Assembly (NCBI RefSeq): GCF_001458195.1
Contig: NZ_CYPU01000049.1
Location: forward strand, 62,001-126,000
Direction of reading: 5' to 3'
Length of the DNA: 64,000 nt
From: Ruegeria atlantica
GTDB taxonomy: Bacteria; Pseudomonadota; Alphaproteobacteria; Rhodobacterales; Rhodobacteraceae
In this document: positions 52,708 to 61,628 of the stretch, in pieces
Layout of the letters: each line of letters starts with the position of its first letter
How positions within the stretch are numbered: the first letter of the stretch is position 1
The notes under the pieces: model-generated
What the model saw: the letters and a program-made list of their open reading frames with translations, nothing else
The model's database searches: none
Told to the model about the DNA's origin: nothing
Translations under genes and position numbers: made by a program

Positions 52708-53619
52708 ATGCGCATTGGATTTATTGGGCTTGGCACCATGGGCGGCCCGGCGGCCCTGAACCTGATCAAGGGCGGGCATGACCTGACGGTCTGCGACCTT
52801 GATCGGAACCGGGCAGAAGAGCACCTGGCGCTTGGGGCGAAGTGGGCAGAGACCCCTGCGGCAGCAGCGCAAGCGGCGGACATCGTGTTCACCATGGTCT
52901 TTGGACCAAAACAAATCGAACAAGTGGCAGGTGGCGACGATGGGCTGCGATCCGCCATGTCCGCGGGGCAGGTTTGGGTGGATATGACAACAAACAAACC
53001 CGCCTTTGTGCGCGAGCTTGCCGCCACCTTTGCTGAAAACGGTGTACAGTTGATTGATGCGCCGGTCACAGGTGCCGTCGATGGTGCACGCACCGGCAAC
53101 ATGCCCCAATTTGCAGGTGGGGATGAGGCGACCGTCGCGCGTATTCGCCCCGTGATGGAACTGATGGGTCCGCTTCATTACATGGGTCCCAGCGGCAGCG
53201 GGTCCGTGACGAAACTGGCCAGCAATCAGCTTTGGGCCATCCACGCGACAGCCATGGGTGAAGCACTTGTCATGGCGGTGAAATCAGGTGTCGATCTGTC
53301 ACGAGCCTGGGACGCGCTTAAGATCGGGGCCAGCGAAAGCTGGTGCATGCATCACGACGCCCCGTCCGTTTTTGCCGGACATTATGATCCGTCCTTCACA
53401 CTGGATCTGTGCCAAAAGGATCTGGGCCTGATCGTTGAGGCCTGCAACGACGCCGGCACCGCCGCCCCGGCCACACGGCTGGTGTGCACGCTGTTCGAAG
53501 CGGCCCGCGAAAAATACGGCGGTGACAAGGGCGAATTGCATGTGGTGAAGCTTGAAGAAGACAATGCTGGCGTGTCACTTCGCCTTGACGGGGATTGGAT
53601 CCCGCACTGGGAAAAGTAA
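52708..53619 (+). CDS. 3-hydroxyisobutyrate-dehydrogenase-family oxidoreductase
   Basis: 303 residues. Rossmann FIGLGTMGGPAALNL, DAPVTGA and the catalytic Lys in SVTKLASNQ. C-terminal EDNAGVSLRLDGDWIPHWEK is a short extension. It follows the isochorismatase gene by 30 bp, with GAGGA as ribosome site. It would oxidise a beta-hydroxyacid made by the preceding oxygenase/hydrolase pair. It is the third family member in this window. Confidence 0.87.
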   Translation: MRIGFIGLGTMGGPAALNLIKGGHDLTVCDLDRNRAEEHLALGAKWAETPAAAAQAADIVFTMVFGPKQIEQVAGGDDGLRSAMSAGQVWVDMTTNKPAFVRELAATFAENGVQLIDAPVTGAVDGARTGNMPQFAGGDEATVARIRPVMELMGPLHYMGPSGSGSVTKLASNQLWAIHATAMGEALVMAVKSGVDLSRAWDALKIGASESWCMHHDAPSVFAGHYDPSFTLDLCQKDLGLIVEACNDAGTAAPATRLVCTLFEAAREKYGGDKGELHVVKLEEDNAGVSLRLDGDWIPHWEK

Positions 53620-53623
53620 CGAG

Positions 53624-53640
53624 GGGCCCATTCTGGGCCC
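53624..53640. terminator. Short hairpin after the oxygenase operon
   Basis: GGGCCCA (53624-53630) and TGGGCCC (53634-53640) pair with a 3-nt loop right after the stop. No T-run follows. Confidence 0.5.
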
Positions 53641-53736
53641 TAACCCCGAGGACAGGTGACGCTGGTTCATGAGCGCATCTGCTGCCCAGCATTCGAGGGC
53701 CCGCTTTGACGCGGTAGCTGACGTAAATGTTGATCC

Positions 53737-54216
53737 TTATCGTTCCAACCCAACATCCTGAACAGGAACACTCAAACCGACTTTCTTTCTTCCCATGACA
53801 ACAGATGTGCGAAAGCGACGGACGTTTGAGTTGTCGAAGAACAGTCGTTTCGTGAGTTCCTGAAAATCGTCCATATCCTTTGCGGTGCAGACGAGACAGA
53901 AGTCGGCGTCTCCGGTGATGTAATAGCACTGCTGTACCATAGGCTCTGATTGCGCCTGACGTGAGAATGCGTCGATCTGATCCTGACGCTCACGCTCCAA
54001 TTCGACCATGACAATGAAACTCATCGCGACACCCAGCTTTTTCGGGTCAACGATCGCGACTTCCGAAAGAATTGCGCCCGAGGTTCTGAGCGCCTTTAAC
54101 CGCCGCTGAACGGAGGCCACAGACAAGCCTGTCTCGGACGCAAGCGCTTCGAGGCCTATCTTGGCATCGGTTTGCATCAACTGAAGCAGATTTTGGTCAA
54201 ACTGATCGAGTTTCAT
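53737..54216 (-). CDS. Lrp/AsnC-family regulator
   Basis: 159 residues. The HTH is FDQNLLQLMQTDAKIGLEALASETGLSVASVQRRLKALR and the ligand-binding RAM domain follows (YITGDADFCLVCTAKDM). Divergent from the PLP lyase gene by 87 bp. Lrp-type regulators sense amino acids, which fits control of the lyase/M20 pair. Confidence 0.88.
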   Translation of the reverse strand: MKLDQFDQNLLQLMQTDAKIGLEALASETGLSVASVQRRLKALRTSGAILSEVAIVDPKKLGVAMSFIVMVELERERQDQIDAFSRQAQSEPMVQQCYYITGDADFCLVCTAKDMDDFQELTKRLFFDNSNVRRFRTSVVMGRKKVGLSVPVQDVGLER

Positions 54217-54303
54217 GAGAATTTCCTTTGTGGCGAGAAAATTTCCCGAAAATTAGTAAACATTGACCATAAAAGATCACCTTTCGCGTGTACAACTTTC
54301 GGT

Positions 54304-55314
54304 ATGAAAAATCCAACGATACTCGATGTCGCAAAACCGCTGGCTCTCCTGGCTGCATGCCCCACCTATAAACCAAGTCCGTTGGAGACACGCAGTCTCC
54401 AAGACAGACCTATCCTGATCAAGGATGAAACCAACAGGATGGGATTGGGCGCTTTCAAAGCGCTCGGAGGCGTTTACGCTGTTGCCAAGCTGATAGAAGC
54501 GCGCGTCGGCCGCCCTTTGGAAGCAAACGCCTATTTGGATGATTCCATAAAAACCATCGCACGCACGATGACTTTTGTCTGTGCCAGTGCAGGTAATCAT
54601 GGCATGGCCGTGGCGGCCGGAGCGCGGCTGTTTGGCGCAAAGGCCCGCATTCACCTTTCTGAGACAGTGCCAGAGGATTTTGCAATTCGCCTGCGGGACA
54701 AAGGCGCGGAAGTTGTCCGATCGGGTGACGATTACGAGGCGAGCGTTGCGGCAGCCATAGCCGACGCCGAGGCGTCCGGCGCAATCCACCTCGCCGATGG
54801 ATCTTGGCCTGGCTATACGGAACCTCCGAAGTTGGTAATGGAAGGCTATACCGTAATCGCCGAAGAAATGCGGACAGGGTTGCAAAGCTCCGGAAATTGG
54901 CCAAGCCACGTTTACTTGCAGGCAGGCGTTGGTGGGCTGGCTGCGGGGATCGCTTACATGATCCGGTCCACCTGGGCGGTTCAGCCAAAGATCATAGTGG
55001 TCGAACCTGATGCGGCCCCTTGCCTTGCCGAAAGCGCCCGGGCAGGACAGATCGTAACGGTTGAGGGCCCGGTGTCCAATATGGGGCGCTTGGATTGCAA
55101 AACGCCTTCTATGTTGGCTTTCGAAATTCTGGAACGGTGCGCCGACGACTGGGTAACGGTCACTGACCTGCAGGCCTTGGACGCTGTAAAACATGCGCGC
55201 GATCTGGGCTTTTCCACCACGCCATCTGGCGCAGCGGGGCTTGCAGCCTTGTTGATGGACGAGGCTAAATTGCCGTTGATCGTGCTATCCGAAGGAGACG
55301 TTCCCGATGCTTGA
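54304..55314 (+). CDS. Diaminopropionate ammonia-lyase-like PLP enzyme (fold II)
   Basis: 336 residues from ATG 54304. PLP lysine in LGAFKALGGVYA; phosphate loop GVGGLAAG; SAGNHGMAVAAGA and the DpaL-like MEGYTVIAEE. DpaL removes ammonia from 2,3-diaminopropionate to give pyruvate. At 336 residues it is shorter than E. coli DpaL (about 400), so it may be a related 2-amino-3-substituted lyase. No clear ribosome site precedes the ATG. It overlaps the M20 gene by 8 bp. Confidence 0.75.
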   Translation: MKNPTILDVAKPLALLAACPTYKPSPLETRSLQDRPILIKDETNRMGLGAFKALGGVYAVAKLIEARVGRPLEANAYLDDSIKTIARTMTFVCASAGNHGMAVAAGARLFGAKARIHLSETVPEDFAIRLRDKGAEVVRSGDDYEASVAAAIADAEASGAIHLADGSWPGYTEPPKLVMEGYTVIAEEMRTGLQSSGNWPSHVYLQAGVGGLAAGIAYMIRSTWAVQPKIIVVEPDAAPCLAESARAGQIVTVEGPVSNMGRLDCKTPSMLAFEILERCADDWVTVTDLQALDAVKHARDLGFSTTPSGAAGLAALLMDEAKLPLIVLSEGDVPDA

Positions 55315-56431
55315 TCTCGTTGCGTTTCGCCGTGATCTGCATGCCCACCCTGAAACAGGCTTCGACCTTGATCGGACCTCGGATCTGATCGCGACCGAGT
55401 TGGAACGCGCGGGGCTTGAGGTCACCCGGGGTGTAGGCCGCACGGGTATTGTGGCCACCCTGCGCCGTGGTCCGGACGAAACCGCAATCGGTTTTCGAGC
55501 CGACATGGACGCGCTGCCGATACACGAGGCCACCAACTCGCCGTACCGCTCGGGAACGGAAGGCAAGTTTCATGGATGTGGCCATGATGGCCACAGCACC
55601 ATGCTGCTGGGTGCCGCGCTGGAGCTTTCGGCGGACCCGTCTTTTGACCGCACCATTCACTTCATCTTTCAGCCGGACGAAGAGAACGGAAACGGGGCTG
55701 CCGCGATGATCGCGGACGGATTGTTCGAACGTTTCCCGATGGCCGCGATCTTCGGCCTTCACAACATGCCCGGAATGGAGCTTGGTCGCTTTGCCACGCA
55801 AAGGGGCTCATTCTGCGCGTTCGAGGATAATTTTGAGATACGCGTTCAGGGTCAGGGCGGGCACGCGTCGATGCCGGAAAAAGGCGTTGATCCGATTGTG
55901 ACAGGTGCCGCAATTGTGCAGCAGTTGCAATCGATCGTCTCTCGCTCGGTTCCGGCGAGCGAGCATGCAGTGGTTTCCGTTACGGAGTTCCTGACAGACG
56001 GCGCGCGCAACATTCTGCCTAGCAACGTAACTCTACGGGGGGATTGCCGGGGCTTTTCCAGAGATGTGTCCGAGAATATCGAGCGAAGAATGCGCGCCAT
56101 AGTCGCCGGTGTATGTGCAGCACAAGGCGCTGAGGCGGAGGTTGATTACTCAACTTCCTTCCGGCCATTGGTGAACGATGCCAGAGCCACAGACATGATC
56201 GCGGGTGCCGCTCGTGATGTTGGTAGCGTTGATGCGGATTACGGTCGGGTAGGATTCTCTGAGGATTTTGCAGAGTTTCTTGCTCACCGCCCCGGGGCCT
56301 TCATCTTGATGGGCAACGGAGTGGAGGGGAACAATTCAATGCCGCTTCATAACCCATCGTATGATTTCAACGACGAGGCGATCAGACATGGGATCGCGTT
56401 CTGGACCAGCACTGCGCAGCGGGAATTTTGA
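55307..56431 (+). CDS. M20-family amidohydrolase (hippurate hydrolase-like)
   Basis: 374 residues. Metal ligands in GFRADMDALP, GCGHDGHSTM and QPDEENGNGA, a VQGQGGHASMP dimerisation-domain motif, and the last ligand in PLHNPSYDF. These enzymes release amino acids from N-acyl forms. It overlaps the lyase gene, so the pair may deacylate a compound and then deaminate the freed amino acid. The Lrp gene is its likely regulator. Confidence 0.87.
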   Translation: MLDLVAFRRDLHAHPETGFDLDRTSDLIATELERAGLEVTRGVGRTGIVATLRRGPDETAIGFRADMDALPIHEATNSPYRSGTEGKFHGCGHDGHSTMLLGAALELSADPSFDRTIHFIFQPDEENGNGAAAMIADGLFERFPMAAIFGLHNMPGMELGRFATQRGSFCAFEDNFEIRVQGQGGHASMPEKGVDPIVTGAAIVQQLQSIVSRSVPASEHAVVSVTEFLTDGARNILPSNVTLRGDCRGFSRDVSENIERRMRAIVAGVCAAQGAEAEVDYSTSFRPLVNDARATDMIAGAARDVGSVDADYGRVGFSEDFAEFLAHRPGAFILMGNGVEGNNSMPLHNPSYDFNDEAIRHGIAFWTSTAQREF

Positions 56432-56904
56432 TGGCAATTGATGCCTGAATAAGCCTTAACGGCGGGCAGTTTATCCTCCCCGCAGTTCCCGATCGAACCT
56501 TCCACCGATTTCATGCGGCCAGTGTTTTTTTTGCTGGGCCACTTCGTTGGGTGACCACCGCTAGGGCCGCATCGAGACCCAGATACATTGCGGGAAGCCG
56601 TAGGCGCAAAGCCTCATGATCACGAACTTCGCCCCGGCAGATCGCGGCAAGTCTGTTTCGTACCGCCGTCTGCGCCATGTGAACCAAAACCACTGGGCGG
56701 GTGCTTTTGTCTTATGCCGACGGCAGTTCCCAAAGGTTAATAGATGGTTAACATATCTCGGTACTTGATTGCGCGGCGATCTTCTTGTTTTACTGAAAAT
56801 CAAATCAACCCATGCCCAAACGCGGTGTGAATATACAGTGACATTCGGTACCAAAACTCTGAATCTACAGAACTTTATGACGATGCGGGCAATGGAGTAG
56901 CAAG
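56432..56904. other. 470-bp gap with one weak small ORF
   Basis: A weak GCGGG/CCCGC stem lies around 56465-56485. A leftward 55-codon frame from ATG 56678 to 56511 has plausible residues (LRLPAMYLGLDAALAVV), but no good ribosome site or family. The rest, about 56700-56904, is AT-richer and probably holds the promoter of the polyprenyl synthase pair. Confidence 0.4.
56511..56678 (-). CDS. Possible small protein (55 aa)
   Basis: ATG 56678 or GTG 56693. The peptide is Leu/Ala/Arg-rich without membrane-like runs. No homologue recognised and no strong ribosome site. It may be a spurious frame in the gap. Confidence 0.2.
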   Translation of the reverse strand: MAQTAVRNRLAAICRGEVRDHEALRLRLPAMYLGLDAALAVVTQRSGPAKKTLAA

Positions 56905-57381
56905 ATGGATCAAGACGACGGATCATCACGCAATGAGTTTGGGAACCCCGGCTCGATTGACGATATGGTGGCGATGTATCTGGAGGCGCTTGAGGGTGTT
57001 CTGGGCTCGCTGCGGGACTACAGCGAAAAGGGTGCACGGGTCGAACCCGACGTGATGTTTCTGCTTGCGCAGGCACAAGCGCGTTGGCTTAGCTCGGCTT
57101 TGCGGTACTGGCGGCAAATCGCGACCATCGTCTCGACCCAAGGGACGGACGCGATCGAAGCAACCATACCCAACACGGATGGCCCGTCGCTGGAAGCCAG
57201 ACAACTGATCGTGTTGGACAAGGCCCGTGCCGTGTTGCGCGAAATATCGGATCTGTCGCTGAGTGAGGCAAAACTGTTGCAACGTGATCTAATGGAAATC
57301 GAGGCCGAGCTTCGCAAGTCAGTCGGCCCCGTGGGTAATGACCGGGAAGGCCCCCATCGCTATGCAAAATCCAAACCATGA
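56905..57381 (+). CDS. Hypothetical protein coupled to a polyprenyl synthase
   Basis: 158 residues, mostly helical and acidic, no motif I can name; the centre (LLAQAQARWLSSALRYWRQIATIVS) looks amphipathic, and residues about 110-140 (LDKARAVLREISDLSLSEAKLLQRDLMEIEAELRK) look like a coiled coil. The stop overlaps the synthase ATG (ATGA), so the two are translated together. It may be a partner or scaffold of the synthase. Confidence 0.6.
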   Translation: MDQDDGSSRNEFGNPGSIDDMVAMYLEALEGVLGSLRDYSEKGARVEPDVMFLLAQAQARWLSSALRYWRQIATIVSTQGTDAIEATIPNTDGPSLEARQLIVLDKARAVLREISDLSLSEAKLLQRDLMEIEAELRKSVGPVGNDREGPHRYAKSKP

Positions 57382-58313
57382 ATAACGAAGGTGCCCGCGC
57401 CGATTGGGTGATACCGGAACTGGGATTTGAGTCTGAGACCGAACGGTTGCGCACTGCCATCGGCGCGTGGGTTGAATCCACACCCGAAGAGATGCGGCCG
57501 CAGTTGGAAGAACAGTTTCTGGCCGGCTCAAAGTACTTTCGCCCGTTGACCATATTTGCCTGCCAGACGGCTGTGGGCAGCGAAGAGATCACGGATGAGA
57601 CCATCCAGTCGGCCGTAACGCTTGAACTGTTTCACAACATGACGCTGGTTGTGGACGACATTTTGGACCAGTCGGACGAGCGGCGTGGCAAACCGACCAT
57701 GCACACGGCTTTTGGGCAACTTGCGGCGCTGATGACGTCTGGGTTCATGGTTGCGGAAGGCTATCGGATGATGGCGACCGAGCCGCAGGTGGTCGGGTTG
57801 TTGTCCGAGTTGATGTCCCGACTTGGCGCGGCTGAGATCGCGCAGTGGGACAGCCGCACGATGCCGCGGGGGGTCGAGGATTGGCGCAAGCTGGCGCAGG
57901 AAGACACCGGTTCGATGTTTGAGGTGGCTGCTTGTCTCGGCGACCGTAGCGAGGGTTTGCGCCATTTCGGAGGTCTGTTGGGCACCTTGTATCACGCCTG
58001 CGATGACGTGTCCGACGTGCGTGGAACCGAAGCCCTGGGTGGCGGCGGTGAAGAGGATATCCGCGACGGAATTCTAACCCTGCCGGCCGCGATAGCTGTA
58101 CGCGAACCTGCAATTGCCGAAATGTTCCGCGATCCGAACCCGGGCAATTACGACGCGCTGGCCGAGGCCTTTCGCGCCGCTTTGCCAGAAGCCGAGGCAG
58201 AGTTGGACCGGATCGCTGCAAGCGCGATAGCTGAGGCAAATCGATTTGCCCGGAACCCCAAAAAGCTGATCACACTTGTGGATCGCACGCGGGCTTTAGG
58301 CGAAGCCCGCTGA
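57378..58313 (+). CDS. Polyprenyl synthetase-family prenyl chain elongase
   Basis: 311 residues. First aspartate motif DDILD at D93-D97, second DDVSD at D209-D213, and the GSKYFRP pyrophosphate-binding segment with K52 and R55. The family builds farnesyl, geranylgeranyl or longer diphosphates. Product length is not readable by eye. It is coupled to the small gene before it and convergent with the cyclase gene, whose stop is at the next base. Confidence 0.83.
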   Translation: MNNEGARADWVIPELGFESETERLRTAIGAWVESTPEEMRPQLEEQFLAGSKYFRPLTIFACQTAVGSEEITDETIQSAVTLELFHNMTLVVDDILDQSDERRGKPTMHTAFGQLAALMTSGFMVAEGYRMMATEPQVVGLLSELMSRLGAAEIAQWDSRTMPRGVEDWRKLAQEDTGSMFEVAACLGDRSEGLRHFGGLLGTLYHACDDVSDVRGTEALGGGGEEDIRDGILTLPAAIAVREPAIAEMFRDPNPGNYDALAEAFRAALPEAEAELDRIAASAIAEANRFARNPKKLITLVDRTRALGEAR

Positions 58314-61300
58314 TCACAAATAGGCCTGTGCCGCTGTCAGATATTGGTTGTCGAGCCCTTCTTCGAACTGCGCCACCAGCGGTTCGATAAGCGCGCGTTG
58401 CGCGTCTTTCGCGGGCTGCAAAGATGCCAACCCCAAAGCTGCGCGCAGTTGCCATGCCAACGCGGAACGGCTTTCGGCAGCGTCAAATGCAGCGCGATAA
58501 TGCCGCTCTGCGTCACTGGTATCGCCACGTTTCTGCGCCAGTTCCCCTTTGACCAGACTCAGGTCAAGTAGGTGGTTCAGTTCGCCGCCAACTTGCAGTG
58601 GTTGGTCAAGATCGTCCAGAACACGGGCGGCGTCCTCGATCCGATCCTGCGCCAGCAGCAGGCGCGCGTGATTGGCTTCAAAGCAGACGCGGTGGTAATG
58701 GACACCGGCATTCTTACAGGCAGCAACGGCGGTGGCCGTGATCTTTTCGGCCTCTTCCAGTTGACCGAGTTTTGCCATGGCCCGGGCGCGCCAGAATGAT
58801 GCCCAGACACCCAGGAACCTATAGCCATATTCTCCGGCAACTGCGCTGCATTCTTCGGTCAGGTCCATGACCTGTTCCCAGTCACCATTCCAGTCGTGAA
58901 TGCGGATCACACCGTTCGAAAGGGCATATACAAGCGAGTAGGGGTCTGGCAGCGACCGGGTGTAATTCAGGATGTCATTACCAGCCTTCACCGCCTGATC
59001 CGGGCGGCCCAGAGACCAAAGCGCCGCTGCCCGGAAACATTCTGAGATCACTTTGGGTTCTGCGGCCGACAGGCGTGGCCCGGGCTGGTCCCAAATGCCT
59101 TCTTCATAAAGCTGCAGTACCCGTTCGCCATAACGCACCGACTCGGCGTAGTCGCCACGGTTGAAATGCGACCATGCCTGCATCGAGGCGGAATAGACTT
59201 CATAACGGGTGTTGCCGCTGCGCGTCGCCTCGTCAGCAAGCGCCGCAAAGGTATCATGCCCTGAGCTTACGTCGCCACGCATGGTTTCGAAGGCCCCGAT
59301 CCCGTATAGAACCGCGACGCGCAGGTCTGGATCGTCAACATCCAAAAATAGCTCGCGGGCGCGCTCAAATGCGGTCTGCGCCTGTGGCGAGGCGTAGCTG
59401 GTCGCCGCAAAATGCACCACGCCAATGGTCGACTGCAGTTGCAGCTCCAGCTTTGCGCGATCCGTCAGGTCATCGACCTCTCCAACATATTCCAAACCAT
59501 TGCTGAGTTGAGCGAGCGCTTCTTTCATCGAAGCCCGGCCCCACGCGGATTTACCTGCCGTCAGCCAATAGGGGACTGACCGGTCACCAAGTCCGGCGGC
59601 AACAAAGTGGTTTGCCACCTGTTCCGGACCGGACTTGCAACGTTCAGGGAATTTTTCTTCCAGCGTTTCGGCAATCTTTCCATGTAATTGCTGCCGCCGC
59701 CGCCGCAATATAGATCGATACGCAGCCTCCTGAATCAAGGCATGGCGGAACATCAGGCTTTGGCCGGTTTGGTCCGGGTATGCGAGGTCTGCGTCACCCA
59801 GTTGCGAAAGCGAATCCGAGAGCTCGGGCAGCGGAGTTCCGGTCACCTGAGACAGCAGGTCGACATCGAATTCCCGGCCGATCACAGCGCCGATCTGGGC
59901 GTATTCGCGGGCAGCCCCCAGCTTGTCGAGACGCGCCATCAAACTGTCTTGCAGGGTTTCAGGCACCAAATCCGCACTGTTTCTGAATTCCATCGCAGAG
60001 CGGGTCAGCTCTTCGGCAAATAGCGGCACGCCGTCCGATCGTTCCAGCAGTTGCTGGCGCTGTTCAGGAGAAAACGTATCCGACCCTGTCATGCTGTCCA
60101 AAAGCTCTTCGACTTCTGCGGGTTTGAGGCGCGCCAGTTCGCAGGTGATCAGGTGATCTGCCTGCCAGTCATGGGTGAATTCCGGCCTGCAGGTCACAAG
60201 CAACAAGATCTGATGATCGGCGAGTTTGGCGGCGAATTTGGTCAGCAAATCCAGCGATGTGGGGTCGATCCAGTGCAGGTCTTCGAAATGCACCATAAGA
60301 GGTGCCCGCTTAGCCTGCACGATGACCTGTTCGATTAGCATGTCGATCGTACGGGTTTTTTGCAGTTCGGGCGACAGGTTCAGCGGTGGATACCTGTCAC
60401 AGGGCAGAGAAAACAACGACGCCATTAGGGCGCGCGCTTCGTTCAGATTATCTTCGGCGACTACCAGTTTTTCCAGCTTGTCTAACCTGGCGTTACTATC
60501 ATCCTCTTCAGTGAACCCAAGCAAGGTCTCGATCTGACGGCGGATGGGATACAGGGCCGTGTTCTCGAAGTAGTGCGCGGATTGCAGGTGAAGGACGGTG
60601 GCGCCTTCGCCCTTGGCCTGATCAACCACCTCATATGTTAGGCGGCTTTTGCCAATGCCGGCCTCACCAGAGACAAGGCAGACACGCCCCTTGCCTGACT
60701 TGGCATCCTCCCAGGCTGACATCAAGTGCGTCCGCTCGGGCATGCGACCGACCAGTGGTGTAAGTTGCCGCCGTGCCGAGTTGACGGTGAACCGGTCCTG
60801 ACGCTGTGCCGTGGATATTACACGCCAAGCTACCTGACCGGGGTCAAACCCCTTCAGGTGGATGTTCTCTAGCGCTTCATAGACGAACATATCCCCTAAC
60901 AGCGAGTGCGTCTTGTTGCCGATTACGATCTGCCCTGGCTTTGCCAACCCCTGTAGTCGGGCGGCAAGATTTGGCGTATCCCCAGCCACGGCAGAGGTTG
61001 AGTTCACTCCGATCTGGTCGAGATCACCGGCCACAACCAAGCCACTTGCAATGCCGATGCGGGCCTGCAGGCGGTCACCTGCTGCAGTATCCAGCCCGGC
61101 GACGGCCTCGACAATCTCCAAAGCCGCGCGGCATGCGCGTTCAGCCGCGTCCTCCTGGGCGACCGGATAGCCAAAATAGACCACAACGCCATCACCAAGG
61201 TATTGGGCCACGTGCCCCCTGGCATCTTTGACCAACTGCGAAACAGTATCCTGATACAACGCCATAAGATCGCGATAGTCTTCGGGATCAAGCCGCGCCG

Positions 61301-61595
61301 ACAGGGCGGTCGAGCCAACCAGATCACAAAACATGATTGTAAGGTGCCGCCGTTCGGCGCTTTCCTCACCCGTCATAGCTCCGCTGGGTCTGGGCTGTGC
61401 CGCGTCCGGCTTCATCGCCGCGATCGCCTTGCTGATCTTGAGCCGATGACCCAACACCGTGACACCCATTTCTCTGAGATGGTCACCGGTCACATCTTCA
61501 AGAATGTCCAGGTCGATACCGTTCTCATCAAATAGTGTGGTGTATTGTGGCAGGCCAATTTCGTTCAGCCATGCCGCAATTGATTTAGTAGTCAT
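58314..61595 (-). CDS. SAM-domain class III adenylate/guanylate cyclase with ATPase and TPR-like repeats
   Basis: 1093 residues. Residues about 1-62 are a SAM domain (WLNEIGLPQYTTLFDENGI). The cyclase domain follows (about 80-250) with metal Asp in MFCDLVGSTAL and the GDGVVVYFG segment. A STAND-type ATPase has Walker A SGEAGIGKSRL (about residue 310). The C-terminal half is helical repeat-rich (TPR-like). Such proteins are signalling hubs; whether the cyclase is active cannot be told. It ends at 58314, immediately after the synthase stop, and 33 bp separate its start from the next gene in the same direction. Confidence 0.85.
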   Translation of the reverse strand: MTTKSIAAWLNEIGLPQYTTLFDENGIDLDILEDVTGDHLREMGVTVLGHRLKISKAIAAMKPDAAQPRPSGAMTGEESAERRHLTIMFCDLVGSTALSARLDPEDYRDLMALYQDTVSQLVKDARGHVAQYLGDGVVVYFGYPVAQEDAAERACRAALEIVEAVAGLDTAAGDRLQARIGIASGLVVAGDLDQIGVNSTSAVAGDTPNLAARLQGLAKPGQIVIGNKTHSLLGDMFVYEALENIHLKGFDPGQVAWRVISTAQRQDRFTVNSARRQLTPLVGRMPERTHLMSAWEDAKSGKGRVCLVSGEAGIGKSRLTYEVVDQAKGEGATVLHLQSAHYFENTALYPIRRQIETLLGFTEEDDSNARLDKLEKLVVAEDNLNEARALMASLFSLPCDRYPPLNLSPELQKTRTIDMLIEQVIVQAKRAPLMVHFEDLHWIDPTSLDLLTKFAAKLADHQILLLVTCRPEFTHDWQADHLITCELARLKPAEVEELLDSMTGSDTFSPEQRQQLLERSDGVPLFAEELTRSAMEFRNSADLVPETLQDSLMARLDKLGAAREYAQIGAVIGREFDVDLLSQVTGTPLPELSDSLSQLGDADLAYPDQTGQSLMFRHALIQEAAYRSILRRRRQQLHGKIAETLEEKFPERCKSGPEQVANHFVAAGLGDRSVPYWLTAGKSAWGRASMKEALAQLSNGLEYVGEVDDLTDRAKLELQLQSTIGVVHFAATSYASPQAQTAFERARELFLDVDDPDLRVAVLYGIGAFETMRGDVSSGHDTFAALADEATRSGNTRYEVYSASMQAWSHFNRGDYAESVRYGERVLQLYEEGIWDQPGPRLSAAEPKVISECFRAAALWSLGRPDQAVKAGNDILNYTRSLPDPYSLVYALSNGVIRIHDWNGDWEQVMDLTEECSAVAGEYGYRFLGVWASFWRARAMAKLGQLEEAEKITATAVAACKNAGVHYHRVCFEANHARLLLAQDRIEDAARVLDDLDQPLQVGGELNHLLDLSLVKGELAQKRGDTSDAERHYRAAFDAAESRSALAWQLRAALGLASLQPAKDAQRALIEPLVAQFEEGLDNQYLTAAQAYL

Positions 61596-61628
61596 CAGTC
61601 GTCTCTTATTCGTGCGAGGTATTCTTGG

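Larger units (their letters stand above)
52687..53653. repeat. 14-bp direct repeat flanking a dehydrogenase gene
   Basis: CTAACCCCGAGGAC occurs at 52687-52700 (it contains the GAGGA ribosome site of the 52708 gene) and again at 53640-53653 after that gene, where no ORF begins on this strand. Confidence 0.5.
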
